Source of the DNA: Berkiella sp963829835
Lineage (GTDB): Bacteria > Pseudomonadota > Gammaproteobacteria > Berkiellales > Berkiellaceae
Assembly: GCA_963829835.1 (NCBI GenBank)
Contig: CAWHKC010000003.1
Location: 372,001 to 436,000 of the forward strand
DNA length: 64,000 bases
Direction of reading: 5' to 3'
Shown here: piece after piece, positions 49,724 through 58,576 of the stretch
Position numbering within the stretch: position 1 is the first letter of the stretch
Layout: every line of letters begins with the position of its first letter
Translations under genes and position numbers: made by a program
The notes under the pieces: generated by a model
Database searches by the model: none
The model's input: the letters and a program-made list of their open reading frames with translations, nothing else
Told to the model about the DNA's origin: nothing

Positions 49724-51520
49724 ATGTGGAAAATGATAAACGTTGATGCCCTACAAAAAGTCACTTTATCTGATACAGAAACCCAAGAGGAATCAGAAAA
49801 CAGAGCTTCAAAGCGACCCAAACAAGAAAACTTCTCATTTACCGCTGATGCCCTTCGTCTAGTCTTTGGATATTTGCCTGCTTATTCTTTTGTGGGTAAA
49901 CGAAGTACCCATAGCGTGTGCAAGGCCGTGAACACCGATAAATTCAAAAAAGATATTAAACCTAAAAAAACACGTGAAGCCATTATGGCGTCTTGCCAAA
50001 CAGAAGATGATGCAATCAATATGCTAAGTGATGATGTCATTCTTGATCATCTACATTTTGACGAATACCTTCGATTAGCAGCCTTTTGCCCAGCACTTGC
50101 TAAAGATATTTTAGAAGTTTATGGAGATGAACTTGCTTCATTATCTAATGGACATTATTTAGCGCTGCTATGCCAACGTGATAAAGATTTGGCTCAACAA
50201 GTTCTGGCAAATGAAAAGTGGTGCAGTAAACTCAATTTAGATAATTTAGCGCTTCTGGGCGTCTTTCTGAGTGACATTGCTCTGCAGATTTTAAGCAATC
50301 CTGTGCTTAGGACAAGCCTTGAAGGTCGTCACTTAGTGACACTTGGAGATAAAAAGCGTGAAGTCATCCAGACAATCTTTAGAGAGGAAGAGCTGCGTAA
50401 TCAGCTTGATCCCTCACAGCTTGTCTCTATAGCAAAACATAATCATCAAAACGTTCTCAATATTTTGATTGAATTACCTAATTTGTTGAATGGTTCTCAC
50501 TTGGCCGATTTTGGTGAAGTTCATGAAGACATTGCAAAAAGTATTTTGGACAATACTGAATTATTTGAAAAATTATCAGGGGTTGATTTGCAAAGGCTCT
50601 GTCGTAACCATCCAAGACTCATTATGCAGATCCTTGATTCACCACAATTATATAGAAAGCTCGATATCATAAGCTTGTCTATTTTGGGGCAGAGCTCTGA
50701 AGTTGCCGCAACCAAGATTATCAACACGCCTGAATTAGTAGCTAAGTTAATCGTTCTTTTTGTTTCTATTTCAATATACTCACTAATTGGTGCTCATGAA
50801 AATTTATCAATGCAGTATTTAAATACACCGGCATTGTGCACTAATCTGATAGGCTCTGATTTACGACATTTGGGGTCTCGTCATCTAGCGCCTGCGCTTC
50901 GAATAATAGAATCAAAAGAATTAAGCGATAAACTTAGTGGTTCTGACTTGGCTGAGCTTGGCAAGAGTCATGAAAAAGTGGCGAGACGAATATTAGAAAA
51001 TCCGCTATTATTATCAAGACTCAGTGTTAAGAATTTAGCGACTTTGGGTAGTGGCCATCAAGCGATTGGTTGTTTAATTATCAATGATCTTGCTTTGTGT
51101 AATTGGCTCATTGCAAGCAATACAGCAGATAATTTAGTCGCTATTTGCAATGATCAACCTATGGTAGCTCAGCACATTTTTAAATCACCCAAATTATGCG
51201 CACTGCTCACGAGCATTGATTTATATCATATGGGAGAAATACAAGCCGCCATCGCTAAACAAATTGTGATGACCGAAGCGTTATGGCGAAAAATGGATGT
51301 GAATCATTTAGAAAGTCTTGTAAAATATCATGGTCCAATGGTGGCGGAGTTGGTTGTAGGTAACCCTGCCATGTGTGAGAAACTAGCAGATAAAAATCCT
51401 CCTGTTTATTTAGATTTTTTAAAGAAGAAAGTAAATATTGCTGAAGATATTAAAGTGAAGGCAAAAGCCTTAAGAAGTTTTCAACATCCACCGAAAAGAA
51501 TGGTTACATTTAAGATTTAA
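49724..51520 (+). CDS. F-box-like protein with about 15 tandem 29-residue repeats
   Basis: A 598-residue soluble protein. Residues 30-33 (KRPK) form an NLS-like basic patch. Residues 37-76 (ADALRLVFGYLPAYSFVGKR, then STHSVCKAVNTDKF) resemble an F-box. From about residue 115 to 556 there are some fifteen helical repeats of 29 residues, each built as DLxxLG, then HxxVAxxIL, then PxLxxKL. Repeat starts fall near 115, 145, 174, 203, 232, 259, 288, 317, 379, 408, 437, 499 and 528, with two less regular units between. Probably a host-directed adaptor, as F-box proteins recruit SCF ubiquitin ligase. Two ATGs (49724, 49733) are possible. The repeat is not a standard LRR or ankyrin. It overlaps the convergent lysR-type gene by four bases. 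Confidence 0.75.
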   Translation: MWKMINVDALQKVTLSDTETQEESENRASKRPKQENFSFTADALRLVFGYLPAYSFVGKRSTHSVCKAVNTDKFKKDIKPKKTREAIMASCQTEDDAINMLSDDVILDHLHFDEYLRLAAFCPALAKDILEVYGDELASLSNGHYLALLCQRDKDLAQQVLANEKWCSKLNLDNLALLGVFLSDIALQILSNPVLRTSLEGRHLVTLGDKKREVIQTIFREEELRNQLDPSQLVSIAKHNHQNVLNILIELPNLLNGSHLADFGEVHEDIAKSILDNTELFEKLSGVDLQRLCRNHPRLIMQILDSPQLYRKLDIISLSILGQSSEVAATKIINTPELVAKLIVLFVSISIYSLIGAHENLSMQYLNTPALCTNLIGSDLRHLGSRHLAPALRIIESKELSDKLSGSDLAELGKSHEKVARRILENPLLLSRLSVKNLATLGSGHQAIGCLIINDLALCNWLIASNTADNLVAICNDQPMVAQHIFKSPKLCALLTSIDLYHMGEIQAAIAKQIVMTEALWRKMDVNHLESLVKYHGPMVAELVVGNPAMCEKLADKNPPVYLDFLKKKVNIAEDIKVKAKALRSFQHPPKRMVTFKI

Positions 51521-52389
51521 ATATGGTCTTCAATAAAGAAATCAATAAATTTTCGTATTTTTGGTTGCAAATACCGTTTCTTCTGATAATAAAGAAAAAC
51601 GGGAATTTGGGTGCGATTATATTTTGGCAAAATCTCAATTAATTTTTTACTCTTTAAATCATCATTTACCATATAGTCATGAAGTTTAACAATCCCTAAA
51701 CCTTGTAGGGCACAGTCCCTCATGGTGAGAGCATCATTAAGAAAGAGGATGGGTTCAATATAGATTTTTTGATCATCATCAAAAGTAATCACATTGTCAG
51801 GCACGCGCATACTATGCGTTATATAGTGATGATTGATTAAATCAGCAGGTGTGTTAGGCGTTCCCTGTTTTTTTAAATAATCAGGGGAGGCACAAAGCAC
51901 ATATCGTGTGGTAGCTATTTTGCGCTGTACTAATCCTGGTGGACCCTCTAATGAAACACCTAAAATCAAATCGATTTCTTCAGTAACAAGATCAGGAAAA
52001 CGTTCAGCAACGGATAATTTTATTTGGCACTTGGGATTTTGTTGCATAAAGCTTCTTAATCGAGGAAGAATCATTTTTTCGCTAAAATAACGATTGCTCA
52101 TCACATGCAGCAAACCGGTTGCTTCTTTTTGACTTCCCTTAACCGCTTCTTCAGCTTCTTGAAGATCAGCTAAGGTTTTTTTGCATTGTTGATAATATTC
52201 TGTGCCTATTTCGGTGAGCGATAAACGTCGTGTTGTGCGTATGATTAATTGTGCACCTAAATCCTGCTCTAAGGCGGTAATTTGTCTACTGATAGCAGCA
52301 GTTGAGACCCGATGCTTTTTAGCAGCTCCTGCGAAGCTGTTTTCTTCAATTACTGCGATAAAACTGGTAATACATTCAAGTTTATTCAT
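51517..52389 (-). CDS. LysR-type transcriptional regulator
   Basis: A 290-residue LTTR. The winged-helix N-terminus is canonical: ITSFIAVIEENSFAGAAKKH, then RVSTAAISRQITALEQDLG and RTTRRLSLTEIG. The C-terminal effector domain is 90-290. It is divergent from a Bcr/CflA-type efflux gene 112 bp away, the usual arrangement for a regulator and its target. A pair of GGTTAA words (52415 and 52425) lies in the shared intergenic region and could be part of its binding site. Confidence 0.94.
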   Translation of the reverse strand: MNKLECITSFIAVIEENSFAGAAKKHRVSTAAISRQITALEQDLGAQLIIRTTRRLSLTEIGTEYYQQCKKTLADLQEAEEAVKGSQKEATGLLHVMSNRYFSEKMILPRLRSFMQQNPKCQIKLSVAERFPDLVTEEIDLILGVSLEGPPGLVQRKIATTRYVLCASPDYLKKQGTPNTPADLINHHYITHSMRVPDNVITFDDDQKIYIEPILFLNDALTMRDCALQGLGIVKLHDYMVNDDLKSKKLIEILPKYNRTQIPVFLYYQKKRYLQPKIRKFIDFFIEDHI

Positions 52390-52501
52390 AAAATGGAAAA
52401 GATTGTTGCATATTGGTTAATAAAGGTTAACAAATATGTCTATTGTTTGCAAGTTAGTCAATGATATAGACTTATTTGTAGATTAGAGAAAGGGTATCGC
52501 C
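52390..52501. promoter_or_regulatory. divergent control region of lysR-type and bcr-type genes
   Basis: 112 bp between two divergent starts. Two GGTTAA words ten bases apart (52415, 52425) and AT-rich surroundings are present. No single LTTR box (T-N11-A with dyad symmetry) stood out clearly. Confidence 0.35.
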
Positions 52502-53707
52502 ATGCAAACAAAATCAAATCTACCATTTTTAACGCTCATATTGATGATTTCTTTTGCATCAGTAAATGCGGTGCTATTTACGCCGGCTTTGCCTGATATA
52601 ACTTCCTTTTTTGGCATAGCAGAAAATGTGGCTCAATACACATTATCTTGGTTTTTAATTGGCTATGCGGTTGGGCAGTTGCTTTATGGCCCCTTAGCCA
52701 ATCGCTATGGCAGAAAGACCGCATTATACATTGGTATAAGTTTACAAATAATAGCTAGTCTGTGCTGTGTGTTATCAGGTTATGTACAGGCCTTCCCGCT
52801 TTTGTTGTTTGGGCGTGTCTTGCTTGCACTTGGCTCAGGCGTGGGTCTTAAAATGACTTTTACGCTGGTGAATGAATGTTATGAACCCAAAGTAGCCAGT
52901 CAAAAAATATCCTACTTGATGCTAGCCTTTGCTATCACCCCAGGATTAGGCGTAGCGTTAGGAGGATTTTTAAATACGCATTTTGGGTGGATAAGTTGTT
53001 TTATAGCCTGTGCGCTATATGGTTTGGTTTTACTTTTGTTTGTGGCAAAATTGCCTAAAATTGAAACCCAATGTGATCTCAATGCTTTAAAGTTCTCACA
53101 TTTAAAAAGTGATTATCGTGAGCAGTTTAACAATAAAAAATTGCTTGCGGGTGGGCTATTAATGGGAGGATCTACCTGTTTTGTTTATTTATTTGCCGCT
53201 CTTGCTCCCTTTATCGCTATCAATATCATGGGCATGAACAGCGAACAATATGGAATGGCCAATATTTTACCTTCTATTGGCTTAATTATCGGTTCGCTGG
53301 TATCGGCGCGTTGTGCTAAGAAGTTTCCACTGGAAAAGTTGATTTTGACCGGAATAATGATATGTGCATTAGGAACATCATATATGATGCTTGCTATTGG
53401 ATTTAAAATGCCTGCGCTGTGGTCTTTATTTATGCCAATGGTGATTATCTATATGGGTTTGTCGTTTGTGTTAGCAAACGCTTCAAGTTTAGCGATGAGT
53501 TTTGTTCAAGATAAAGCGCATGGTTCTGCGGTGATGAGTTTTATTAATATGGGAACGGCAACGGTAGTCGTATTGAGTATGGGTTTGTTTTCAACCAAAC
53601 CCATACTCCTACCAATAAGTTATCTCATTTTGTGCATTTTAATGATGCCACTGTATTGTTGGTTAACGAAAACGGTAATGCTTAAAATGAGGATTGCCAG
53701 GACCTAG
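52502..53707 (+). CDS. Bcr/CflA-type MFS multidrug transporter
   Basis: A 401-residue, 12-helix drug:proton antiporter. The family features are FTPALPDITSFFG in the first loop, GYAVGQLLYGPLANRYGRKT with the MFS signature, and GRVLLALGSGVGL in helix 4. AAAGGG precedes the ATG. It is likely regulated by the divergent LysR protein. Its last 45 bases overlap the 3' end of the convergent ankyrin-like gene. Confidence 0.92.
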   Translation: MQTKSNLPFLTLILMISFASVNAVLFTPALPDITSFFGIAENVAQYTLSWFLIGYAVGQLLYGPLANRYGRKTALYIGISLQIIASLCCVLSGYVQAFPLLLFGRVLLALGSGVGLKMTFTLVNECYEPKVASQKISYLMLAFAITPGLGVALGGFLNTHFGWISCFIACALYGLVLLLFVAKLPKIETQCDLNALKFSHLKSDYREQFNNKKLLAGGLLMGGSTCFVYLFAALAPFIAINIMGMNSEQYGMANILPSIGLIIGSLVSARCAKKFPLEKLILTGIMICALGTSYMMLAIGFKMPALWSLFMPMVIIYMGLSFVLANASSLAMSFVQDKAHGSAVMSFINMGTATVVVLSMGLFSTKPILLPISYLILCILMMPLYCWLTKTVMLKMRIART

Positions 53708-54409
53708 CTTTACGCTTAGACCTTGAGAAGGTTGTTCTACCACCATGTCGGAAAGCTTGTCACTGGTACCTTCTTTGAGCGCTTTTTTCAATGTTTTGAG
53801 ATCTCTTCTATCTACTTTAGCTCTTACGGAAGGGAACGTTGCAATGACTGAAGCCATTCTAGGCTCTTTAGCTTTAAGCGCTAAAGCTAAAAGAGAAGGT
53901 TCTGCATTACTCACTGTTCCTGAGAATAAAATGGCGCGTGCTGTTTCTTTGTAATACATTTTATTTTGACTATTTTTTGTCGCTAATGCGTTTTTCAAAT
54001 TGTAATAAACTCTGGACCGGTTTAAAGCTTCTTCATCAAAACCTTCAATACTCAGAAAAAACTTTTTAACACATCTCACTTTTAAAAGTTCAACAACAAC
54101 ATCTTGATGGTTTCCTTTTGCGGCTTCTCTTAAAGCAAGATTGCGTTCAAAGGCGGCATGCCTTCTGATTTGTTCGTTTTGTAATAATAATTTAACTACT
54201 TGTAACTGCCCGCGCCCAGCAGCAGCGATAAGCGCAAAATTACAATGATCAAATGGATAGTATTCAGGTTTTGTGCTTTTTAATAATTTTAATAAACCCT
54301 CTTCATCGCCTATTCGGGAAGCCTGTTTTAATTCTTCAAAAGAAATAGGGGGGAGATCCGTTTGATCTGCTTTATATGACATTTTTGGAGGGAGTATTTG
54401 GCCTTGCAT
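53663..54409 (-). CDS. ankyrin-like hypothetical protein
   Basis: A soluble 248-residue protein from the ATG at 54409 (54382 is an alternative). Residues about 25-110 hold three ankyrin-like repeats: ASRIGDEEGLLKLLKS, FALIAAAGRGQLQVVKLLLQ and LALREAAKGNHQDVVVELLK. The C-terminal half is basic and helical, with further weak repeats (SLLALALKAKEPRMASVI). No signal peptide. It overlaps the bcr-type gene by 45 bp tail to tail. Probably a host-interaction protein. Confidence 0.72.
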   Translation of the reverse strand: MQGQILPPKMSYKADQTDLPPISFEELKQASRIGDEEGLLKLLKSTKPEYYPFDHCNFALIAAAGRGQLQVVKLLLQNEQIRRHAAFERNLALREAAKGNHQDVVVELLKVRCVKKFFLSIEGFDEEALNRSRVYYNLKNALATKNSQNKMYYKETARAILFSGTVSNAEPSLLALALKAKEPRMASVIATFPSVRAKVDRRDLKTLKKALKEGTSDKLSDMVVEQPSQGLSVKLGPGNPHFKHYRFR

Positions 54410-54484
54410 AAGATTAACCTCAAGATGAACCGCTGAAATAGGTAGGCATCTTACCAATTTATGTCATAAAATTCAAACATGACG

Positions 54485-55174
54485 TTATAAGACTAACTTA
54501 GCCTTGAGCTCATGCCATTCATGTTCATACTCCACATCACCAGTTATGTCTTCTAAATGTGGCGCACCTTGTGTCCAATGAACTAATGAAACATCACTTG
54601 ATGGAGGATAATAACCCACTAAATGATTCCATTTTTGGGGTAGCTCACCAAGGCGATCGAGATGCTCCAACCATTTAAATTGATGCAAATCATGATAAGA
54701 AGCGGTATTAACATAATCAGCAGAAAGTTTGGTACATTTGGCATTGTTAAATAGCATTAAACTGGACCAGTTAAACATTTTGTACGTAGAAACTGTTTTA
54801 TTTAGAAAAGCATGTTCACCCTTAATATCAGGGTGCTTAACAACCATTACATCGTAATTATCATCTCTGAGATCCCACAATCTGCTGATGTTATCTCTTA
54901 ACATCATATCAGTGCCATCCATAAAAAGAGCCCAACCTTTGTAATCACATAAATGAGGAACAATAAAGCGTGAATAACTAAAATCGGTTAGCTGATCTGG
55001 CGCTTTTTCTCTGGTAAAAATACCTTGTAAATTACTCAGCAATAAAGGAGTCACACTGATGGGGACAGTTGAGTGCTGCATAACGCTCTGTAAAAAGACA
55101 TGAAATCCCAGCGGAAGGCGAGAGTCATAGCCAATAAAAAGCCGAACAGGTAACTCATTTTTTAACTTTGCCAT
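54485..55174 (-). CDS. small glycosyltransferase (GT-A fold, DxxD)
   Basis: A 229-residue cytosolic enzyme candidate. The N-terminal VRLFIGYDSRLPLGFHVFLQS and the metal-binding region WALFMDGTDMMLRDNI (D86, D89) mark a GT-A-type sugar-nucleotide transferase, and NWSSLMLFNNAKC and LPQKWNHLVGYY are further conserved segments I associate with bacterial and host-directed members of this group. The ATG at 55174 is preferred; a GTG at 55186 is possible. Acceptor unknown; it stands alone among effector-like genes, so a secreted role is possible. Confidence 0.78.
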   Translation of the reverse strand: MAKLKNELPVRLFIGYDSRLPLGFHVFLQSVMQHSTVPISVTPLLLSNLQGIFTREKAPDQLTDFSYSRFIVPHLCDYKGWALFMDGTDMMLRDNISRLWDLRDDNYDVMVVKHPDIKGEHAFLNKTVSTYKMFNWSSLMLFNNAKCTKLSADYVNTASYHDLHQFKWLEHLDRLGELPQKWNHLVGYYPPSSDVSLVHWTQGAPHLEDITGDVEYEHEWHELKAKLVL

Positions 55175-55276
55175 CGGGACACCCACTTTAATGAATAAAA
55201 GCCATTATAGCCTTATTTGCGCGGTCATAAATATCGCGTAAAATCGGCACAAAATATGTTTTCAATAGGATATCGT

Positions 55277-56329
55277 ATGAATCAAGGTCCACCGACAACA
55301 ACGTTAGATTCTCTTGTAGCAAAAATGGGTAAGGTGAGCCTTGAAGACAATGTCAAAATATCTGCACTTTCAGAAGCTGCGCGCATGGCTCGAAATAAGA
55401 TTCCTGCGACTAGAACAGGCCTGTTAAGTGGTCTACGAGTTGCATTAGGCATGAAGCCCACTTTTAATCTTTTATATACGTTATTAAATGCGCTAGCAAA
55501 GCTGCCAGCTAATCCCAATGATCAAGAAAACGGTACTGATATCGCCTTATCTCTTGAAGAATTGTCGTTAATCATAAAGTTAACCATTGATAGAAATGTG
55601 AAACCAGAAAGATCGGTTGAAATTTTAAGAACTATCGCTGCTTTATACTTTGAGGACATTCGCCTTAAACCGTCAATATTATGTATGATACTAAGTCGCT
55701 TATTAAATGATAATCATCATAATGAAGATTTAATATGTAAAATTTTAGAAAGAAAAAGTGCCTCTCTTATTTATTCTCATTTGATAGGATTATTTCATCG
55801 GGCAGTAGAAATCGGGAATGTTAAAATAGTAGGTAGTATTTTAGATAAAATTGCCTATATTGATCATGAAAGTAAAGCTATTGCGCAGGGGATACACCTT
55901 GCTATTGATTGTGATCAGAATGACGTTCTTCTATTGTTGCTTGATCCTGAAAGATCACCCTATGCAGCTGCAGAAAATGCCTTTATTGAAGCAGCAGGTC
56001 TTGGATTAAGGAAGATTGTTCTAACACTTATCAATGTCCACATCTGCCAGTATAAATCAATTATCCGCAGAGCTTTGGAAGCCGCTGTGCAAAACGGTCA
56101 CATTGAAGTTGCAGAGGATCTTAGTTCATTGAGGGGGGATGCCATATCAGAAGCAGAAAGCGAAGTTCTGGAAATTGTATTAGATAAAAGCAAAGTAATA
56201 ACGCCAGGTTATGACAGCAAAGCAGCTCAAGAACGTTTAAGACCAAATCCAGAACCCCCACCCCCCCTTCAAGCATCTGCTTCTACTGCAAAAAGCCGAA
56301 TAAAAGCTTGGTTTAATAGAACAAAATAG
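55277..56329 (+). CDS. ankyrin-like hypothetical protein
   Basis: A 350-residue soluble protein; the ATG at 55277 follows AGGA eight bases upstream and is preferred over the longer reading to 55217. Helical pairs in the centre and C-terminal half look like ankyrin repeats (LFHRAVEIGNVKIVGSIL, GIHLAIDCDQNDVLLLLL, AFIEAAGLGLRKIVLTLI, ALEAAVQNGHIEVAEDLS). The tail is Pro-rich (PEPPPPLQ) and basic. A paired-hairpin element begins two bases after the stop. No other domain found. Confidence 0.72.
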   Translation: MNQGPPTTTLDSLVAKMGKVSLEDNVKISALSEAARMARNKIPATRTGLLSGLRVALGMKPTFNLLYTLLNALAKLPANPNDQENGTDIALSLEELSLIIKLTIDRNVKPERSVEILRTIAALYFEDIRLKPSILCMILSRLLNDNHHNEDLICKILERKSASLIYSHLIGLFHRAVEIGNVKIVGSILDKIAYIDHESKAIAQGIHLAIDCDQNDVLLLLLDPERSPYAAAENAFIEAAGLGLRKIVLTLINVHICQYKSIIRRALEAAVQNGHIEVAEDLSSLRGDAISEAESEVLEIVLDKSKVITPGYDSKAAQERLRPNPEPPPPLQASASTAKSRIKAWFNRTK

Positions 56330-56331
56330 AA

Positions 56332-56435
56332 GGAAAGGGGTCAAGTATACCCTTGACCCAGGTTTCAATTTATTTAGTAGGTAATTCAAAATATTCTAAC
56401 AACCTGGGTCAAGGGTATACTTGACCCCTTTCTCC
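56332..56435. repeat. 104-bp paired-hairpin element (copy 2)
   Basis: Left arm 56332-56364 and right arm 56401-56435 are near-perfect reverse complements of each other and match the arms of the 33575-33677 copy. The spacer (56365-56400) is 36 bases, as in copy 1, but its sequence is different. It starts two bases after the TAG of the ankyrin-like gene. Confidence 0.92.
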
Positions 56436-56577
56436 TCTGGTCAACCATATGCTGCCGCTAATCACGCGGCGCAATAATTTCTGACAAAATGTCGCATTTA
56501 CCTACGTGAGTGAATGATTACTTTCATATTTTCATGTCATAATGAGCCAGCTAAATAAATTAACGTGAGTGCTTATT

Positions 56578-58467
56578 ATGAAGAGCGGAATACAAGCTGC
56601 TGATGCCCAGGCTGCAAAAGAAAACCGAAAGAAAATCAAAGCTGCCATGCTTAACACCAAAAAGACGATCGCTGTATTTGAAGGCGGTGGCGCAAAAGGT
56701 CTTGTTTATGCGGGTGCGATTAAAATTGCTGAAAAAAATGGTTTATTAAAAGATATCGATAAGGTGGCAGGTAGCTCTGCGGGCGGTATTGTTTCATTCT
56801 TAGTTGCGACAGGCCATAACGCAGCTGAAATTGAAAAAATTATGATGGAGCTTGATCTACAGGAAACGCTTCAAGATTCTAGTCCTTTGATTTCCAAAGT
56901 AAATAACACAATGTCTGTCGTTAATGAAACCGCAAAAATAGCAGTTCCAATCTATGGTTTAGCACGATATGCCATAGATAAAGAACTTCCCATGGAAGTG
57001 GGTGATGCTGGTGCTACCGTTTATTCTTTACTTAATGCTTGTTATGGGACAGGAGAATATTGTGGTGCTTGGAAAGGTGAGAAATTTATCGCCAAGGCCA
57101 GAGAAATTCTAAAAGCCAAGTTAGGTATAGAGAGACTTACATTTGCACAACTTCATCAGTTGAAAATTGCTCATCCTGAATTGGGCTTAAAAGACTTATA
57201 TTTAACCGGGACCGATGCCGAGACTGATGAATCGGTTGTTTTTTCTCATGAAAATCCAGAAACCAAAGATGTTGATATTATTGATGCCTTAAGAGCCACT
57301 GCCAGTTTCCCCTTTGCTTTTGAAGCACATGAAATTGTTATCAATGGCAAAAAGAGAATATTTATTGATGGCGGCGTGAAAAACAATTACCCAATGAACC
57401 TTTTTGACTTAACGGATGAATTTGGTAAACGCATTCCTAATCCTGCAGTATTGGGTTTTAAAGTAGATAGTAAAAAAGAATGTGAAGAGCTTCTATTTGT
57501 CGATGGCATAAAAAATGGAACAAAACAAATCGGGAAATTCAAAGCGCTTACTCATAAAGGCGATGTCCGTGAATTTTATAGATATAACACAGTGCAAATC
57601 TATGATGCTGATGTGTGGACGCTTAATTTTGATTTAGATGATCTCACTAAACTTATTTTGAAATTAAGTGGTGAAGAGTCTATGAAGGCCTTTATTAAAG
57701 AAGGTTATCATAAAACACCAGTGCATAATAACGAGCTAATTAATACGCTTATGAAGATGGGAAATGATCTCAATGATGCTAATTATTCAGCTGTTCAAAA
57801 GGGGTTAATGACTTTACAAGCAAAATATCCTGAGTATGCCGAACAAGTGGCACAAATTGTTATCAGAATTATGGAAAAATTTAAAATTGCTGGTTTTAAA
57901 CCTGGAGCGACTGAAGCTTACAATGCTTTGATCAAAGAAGCTGAATTGATTGGTAAAATTAAAGTAGATAGAAGTCAATTTATTCCTATCGTTAGAGACA
58001 CTACTGTGGCTAGTGTGGCAGTTGGTGGTGCATTGTGGGGGTTTGGCGCATTAAACCCCGTCACACTACCTGTTGTGGCAGCAGCTGGTGGTGGTGTTTT
58101 GCTCCATCGATATTTGACTGCTAGAAAAAATTCACGAGCAACACCAATGGTTTTCACCAATGAAAACGTGAAAAATAAAATCAATGGATATGAATTTGCG
58201 GATGCTCTTGCCTTAATTAGAGATAACATCTCTTCTTTGAAATTGACTGATATTGCTGAATTTAAACAAGTCCTCAATAGTTTGAGGACCAAAGGTATTT
58301 TTAATCAAACTCGAACTGAATATGACTCATTGGATAATTATTTAAATGTTCAAGAAAAGCGTTTAAAAGAGGTGGCAAGTGCTGCCGTGGATGTAGATGC
58401 TCTGATTGGTGAGTTTGAGAAAATTGGTTTGGAAGAAGCCCCAGCAAGAAGCGTTCGTGCGGTTTAG
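56578..58467 (+). CDS. patatin-like phospholipase with C-terminal membrane hairpin (second copy)
   Basis: A 629-residue patatin-domain protein. GGGAKG is at 36-41, the nucleophile elbow GSSAG has Ser67, and the Asp is in DGG at 264-266, so the Ser-Asp dyad is complete. After the catalytic domain a helical region leads to a hydrophobic pair at about 477-513 (VASVAVGGALWGFGALN, then VTLPVVAAAGGGVLLHRYL) and a charged tail. Membrane attachment is thus likely. The ATG at 56578 is preferred to a GTG at 56569. No signal peptide. The tail ends with EKIGLEEAPARSV, weakly E-block like. Confidence 0.92.
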   Translation: MKSGIQAADAQAAKENRKKIKAAMLNTKKTIAVFEGGGAKGLVYAGAIKIAEKNGLLKDIDKVAGSSAGGIVSFLVATGHNAAEIEKIMMELDLQETLQDSSPLISKVNNTMSVVNETAKIAVPIYGLARYAIDKELPMEVGDAGATVYSLLNACYGTGEYCGAWKGEKFIAKAREILKAKLGIERLTFAQLHQLKIAHPELGLKDLYLTGTDAETDESVVFSHENPETKDVDIIDALRATASFPFAFEAHEIVINGKKRIFIDGGVKNNYPMNLFDLTDEFGKRIPNPAVLGFKVDSKKECEELLFVDGIKNGTKQIGKFKALTHKGDVREFYRYNTVQIYDADVWTLNFDLDDLTKLILKLSGEESMKAFIKEGYHKTPVHNNELINTLMKMGNDLNDANYSAVQKGLMTLQAKYPEYAEQVAQIVIRIMEKFKIAGFKPGATEAYNALIKEAELIGKIKVDRSQFIPIVRDTTVASVAVGGALWGFGALNPVTLPVVAAAGGGVLLHRYLTARKNSRATPMVFTNENVKNKINGYEFADALALIRDNISSLKLTDIAEFKQVLNSLRTKGIFNQTRTEYDSLDNYLNVQEKRLKEVASAAVDVDALIGEFEKIGLEEAPARSVRAV

Positions 58468-58576
58468 AATTCACTAGAAGCGACACAACTGTTAAGGTAC
58501 ACAGCTGCAGAAATACCGCTAATTGACGATTAATCCTTTAAGACCTTTCTTAAATTCATCTGAATATGGGATCTAT

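Noticed and set aside
33575..56435. Composite transposon bounded by the two 104-bp elements
   Set aside because: The 23 kb between them is mostly ordinary housekeeping and hypothetical genes with no transposase, and each element is itself a complete inverted-repeat pair.
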